Shown piece after piece: positions 63,703 to 64,000 of a DNA stretch of 64,000 nt. The stretch's first letter is position 1. The number at the start of each line of letters is the position of its first letter. Source of the DNA: Spirochaetales bacterium Spiro_02 (GTDB lineage Bacteria; Spirochaetota; Spirochaetia; Sphaerochaetales; Sphaerochaetaceae). The notes below the pieces were generated by a model. It was not told the DNA's origin and did no database searches. It saw nothing but the letters and a program-made list of their open reading frames with translations. The position numbers and the translations under genes were made by a program. The stretch covers positions 50,027 through 114,026 of the forward strand of contig LVBD01000049.1 in the NCBI GenBank assembly GCA_001604275.1. Direction: 5' to 3'.

Positions 63703-64000
63703 CGAAGACTCCTTTATATGACGCAGACCACAACCAAAACGCCTTGGCATGACCAAGGGCGATATGGAGGAAGTCACGAAATGAACTTCGGTAATTCTAC
63801 ATGAAAAGCCAACGACAAGTAAAGAGAAAATCTGGACATGATTTCAGGTGCTTCAATCGATGAATAATCACTCATCGCATCGTGTTCATGTCTCTACGGA
63901 AACCGTTCATGTGAATATTGAGCTCATTAATTATCCATAGAGCCTTTTGCAAAATGAACGGCCATTGTAAATCGACTTGCCTGGTCTGATGTCATTATCG
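63703..64000. other. Non-coding end of window upstream of rnfC
   Basis: This 298-bp AT-richer stretch holds a possible rnfC promoter on the minus strand, TTACTT (63822-63817), 17 bp, TAGAAT (63799-63794), of modest quality. The rest shows no gene I can support; a + strand frame may begin beyond the window. Confidence 0.35.

Noticed and set aside
1..64000. Mobile elements, prophage, CRISPR arrays, toxin-antitoxin or defence islands
   Set aside because: No transposase, integrase, terminal inverted repeats, regularly spaced repeats or known defence domains were seen; all but a few genes are recognisable core genes.

Overview
The window is 64 kb of densely packed bacterial core genome, roughly 50-55% GC by eye. 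It reads as a spirochaete (Spirochaetota), most like the Sphaerochaetales/Treponematales side of the phylum. Pointers are a GreA carried on a ~900-residue protein, a primary sigma factor with a long acidic block, the run ykgJ-dnaG-rpoD-zinc-ribbon protein-rnpB, many lipoproteins and TPR proteins, MurJ plus LptF/LptG-type permeases (a two-membrane envelope) and a complete Rnf complex. This assignment is inference from gene content and remembered family data; no 16S rRNA is present. I see no insertion sequence, prophage, CRISPR array or integron.

Layout. (1) 1-15 kb, + strand: one long translation/RNA/envelope run, rimP-nusA-infB-rbfA-truB-ribF-rpsO, terminator, pnp-dut-lptF-lptG-tgt-murJ, with stop/start overlaps at most junctions. 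(2) 15-18 kb, - strand: the giant GreA and a 466-bp leader region. (3) 18-29 kb, + strand: rpe-dtd, recA, an outer-membrane barrel protein, then scpA-scpB-rluB-cmk-rpsA, a membrane TPR protein and a lipoprotein of unknown function. (4) 29-33 kb: glmS and mgtE (-), mazG (+). (5) 33.7-44.7 kb, - strand: radical SAM fusion protein, TPR lipoprotein, RNase P RNA, zinc-ribbon coiled-coil protein, rpoD, dnaG, YkgJ protein, tRNA-Tyr, tRNA-Thr, chorismate mutase (AroH), small membrane protein, thiamine pyrophosphokinase. (6) 44.7-49.1 kb: a DUF1015 protein, Sua5/YrdC, an FtsB/DivIC protein diverging from a membrane protein with a GGDEF-like fold lacking the GGDEF motif, and RNase Z. (7) 49.2-63.7 kb, - strand: rnfC-D-G-E-A-B, a GH57-like protein with altered catalytic residues, prfB with its programmed +1 frameshift, a PEGA protein, ftsY, a secreted repeat protein and a LolCDE-type permease/ATPase/permease set.

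How it fits together. Regions 1, 3 and 5 hold the information-processing core: transcription elongation (NusA, GreA, sigma-70), translation initiation and ribosome maturation, tRNA and rRNA modification, RNA decay, and chromosome segregation and priming. Regions 1 and 7 carry envelope work: lipid II flipping, LptF/G-type lipid export, SRP targeting and lipoprotein release. Rnf couples ferredoxin oxidation to NAD+ reduction and an ion gradient, as expected for a fermentative anaerobe.

The most interesting items are a structured mgtE leader with a possible regulatory short ORF, the degenerate GH57 protein in the rnf operon, the motif-less GGDEF-like membrane protein whose promoter overlaps that of ftsB, a C-terminal zinc ribbon on NusA, an operator-like inverted repeat on the scpAB promoter and a RibF without a recognisable riboflavin-kinase domain. 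I found no convincing wholly new defence or mobile system; most of the window is conserved core genome.
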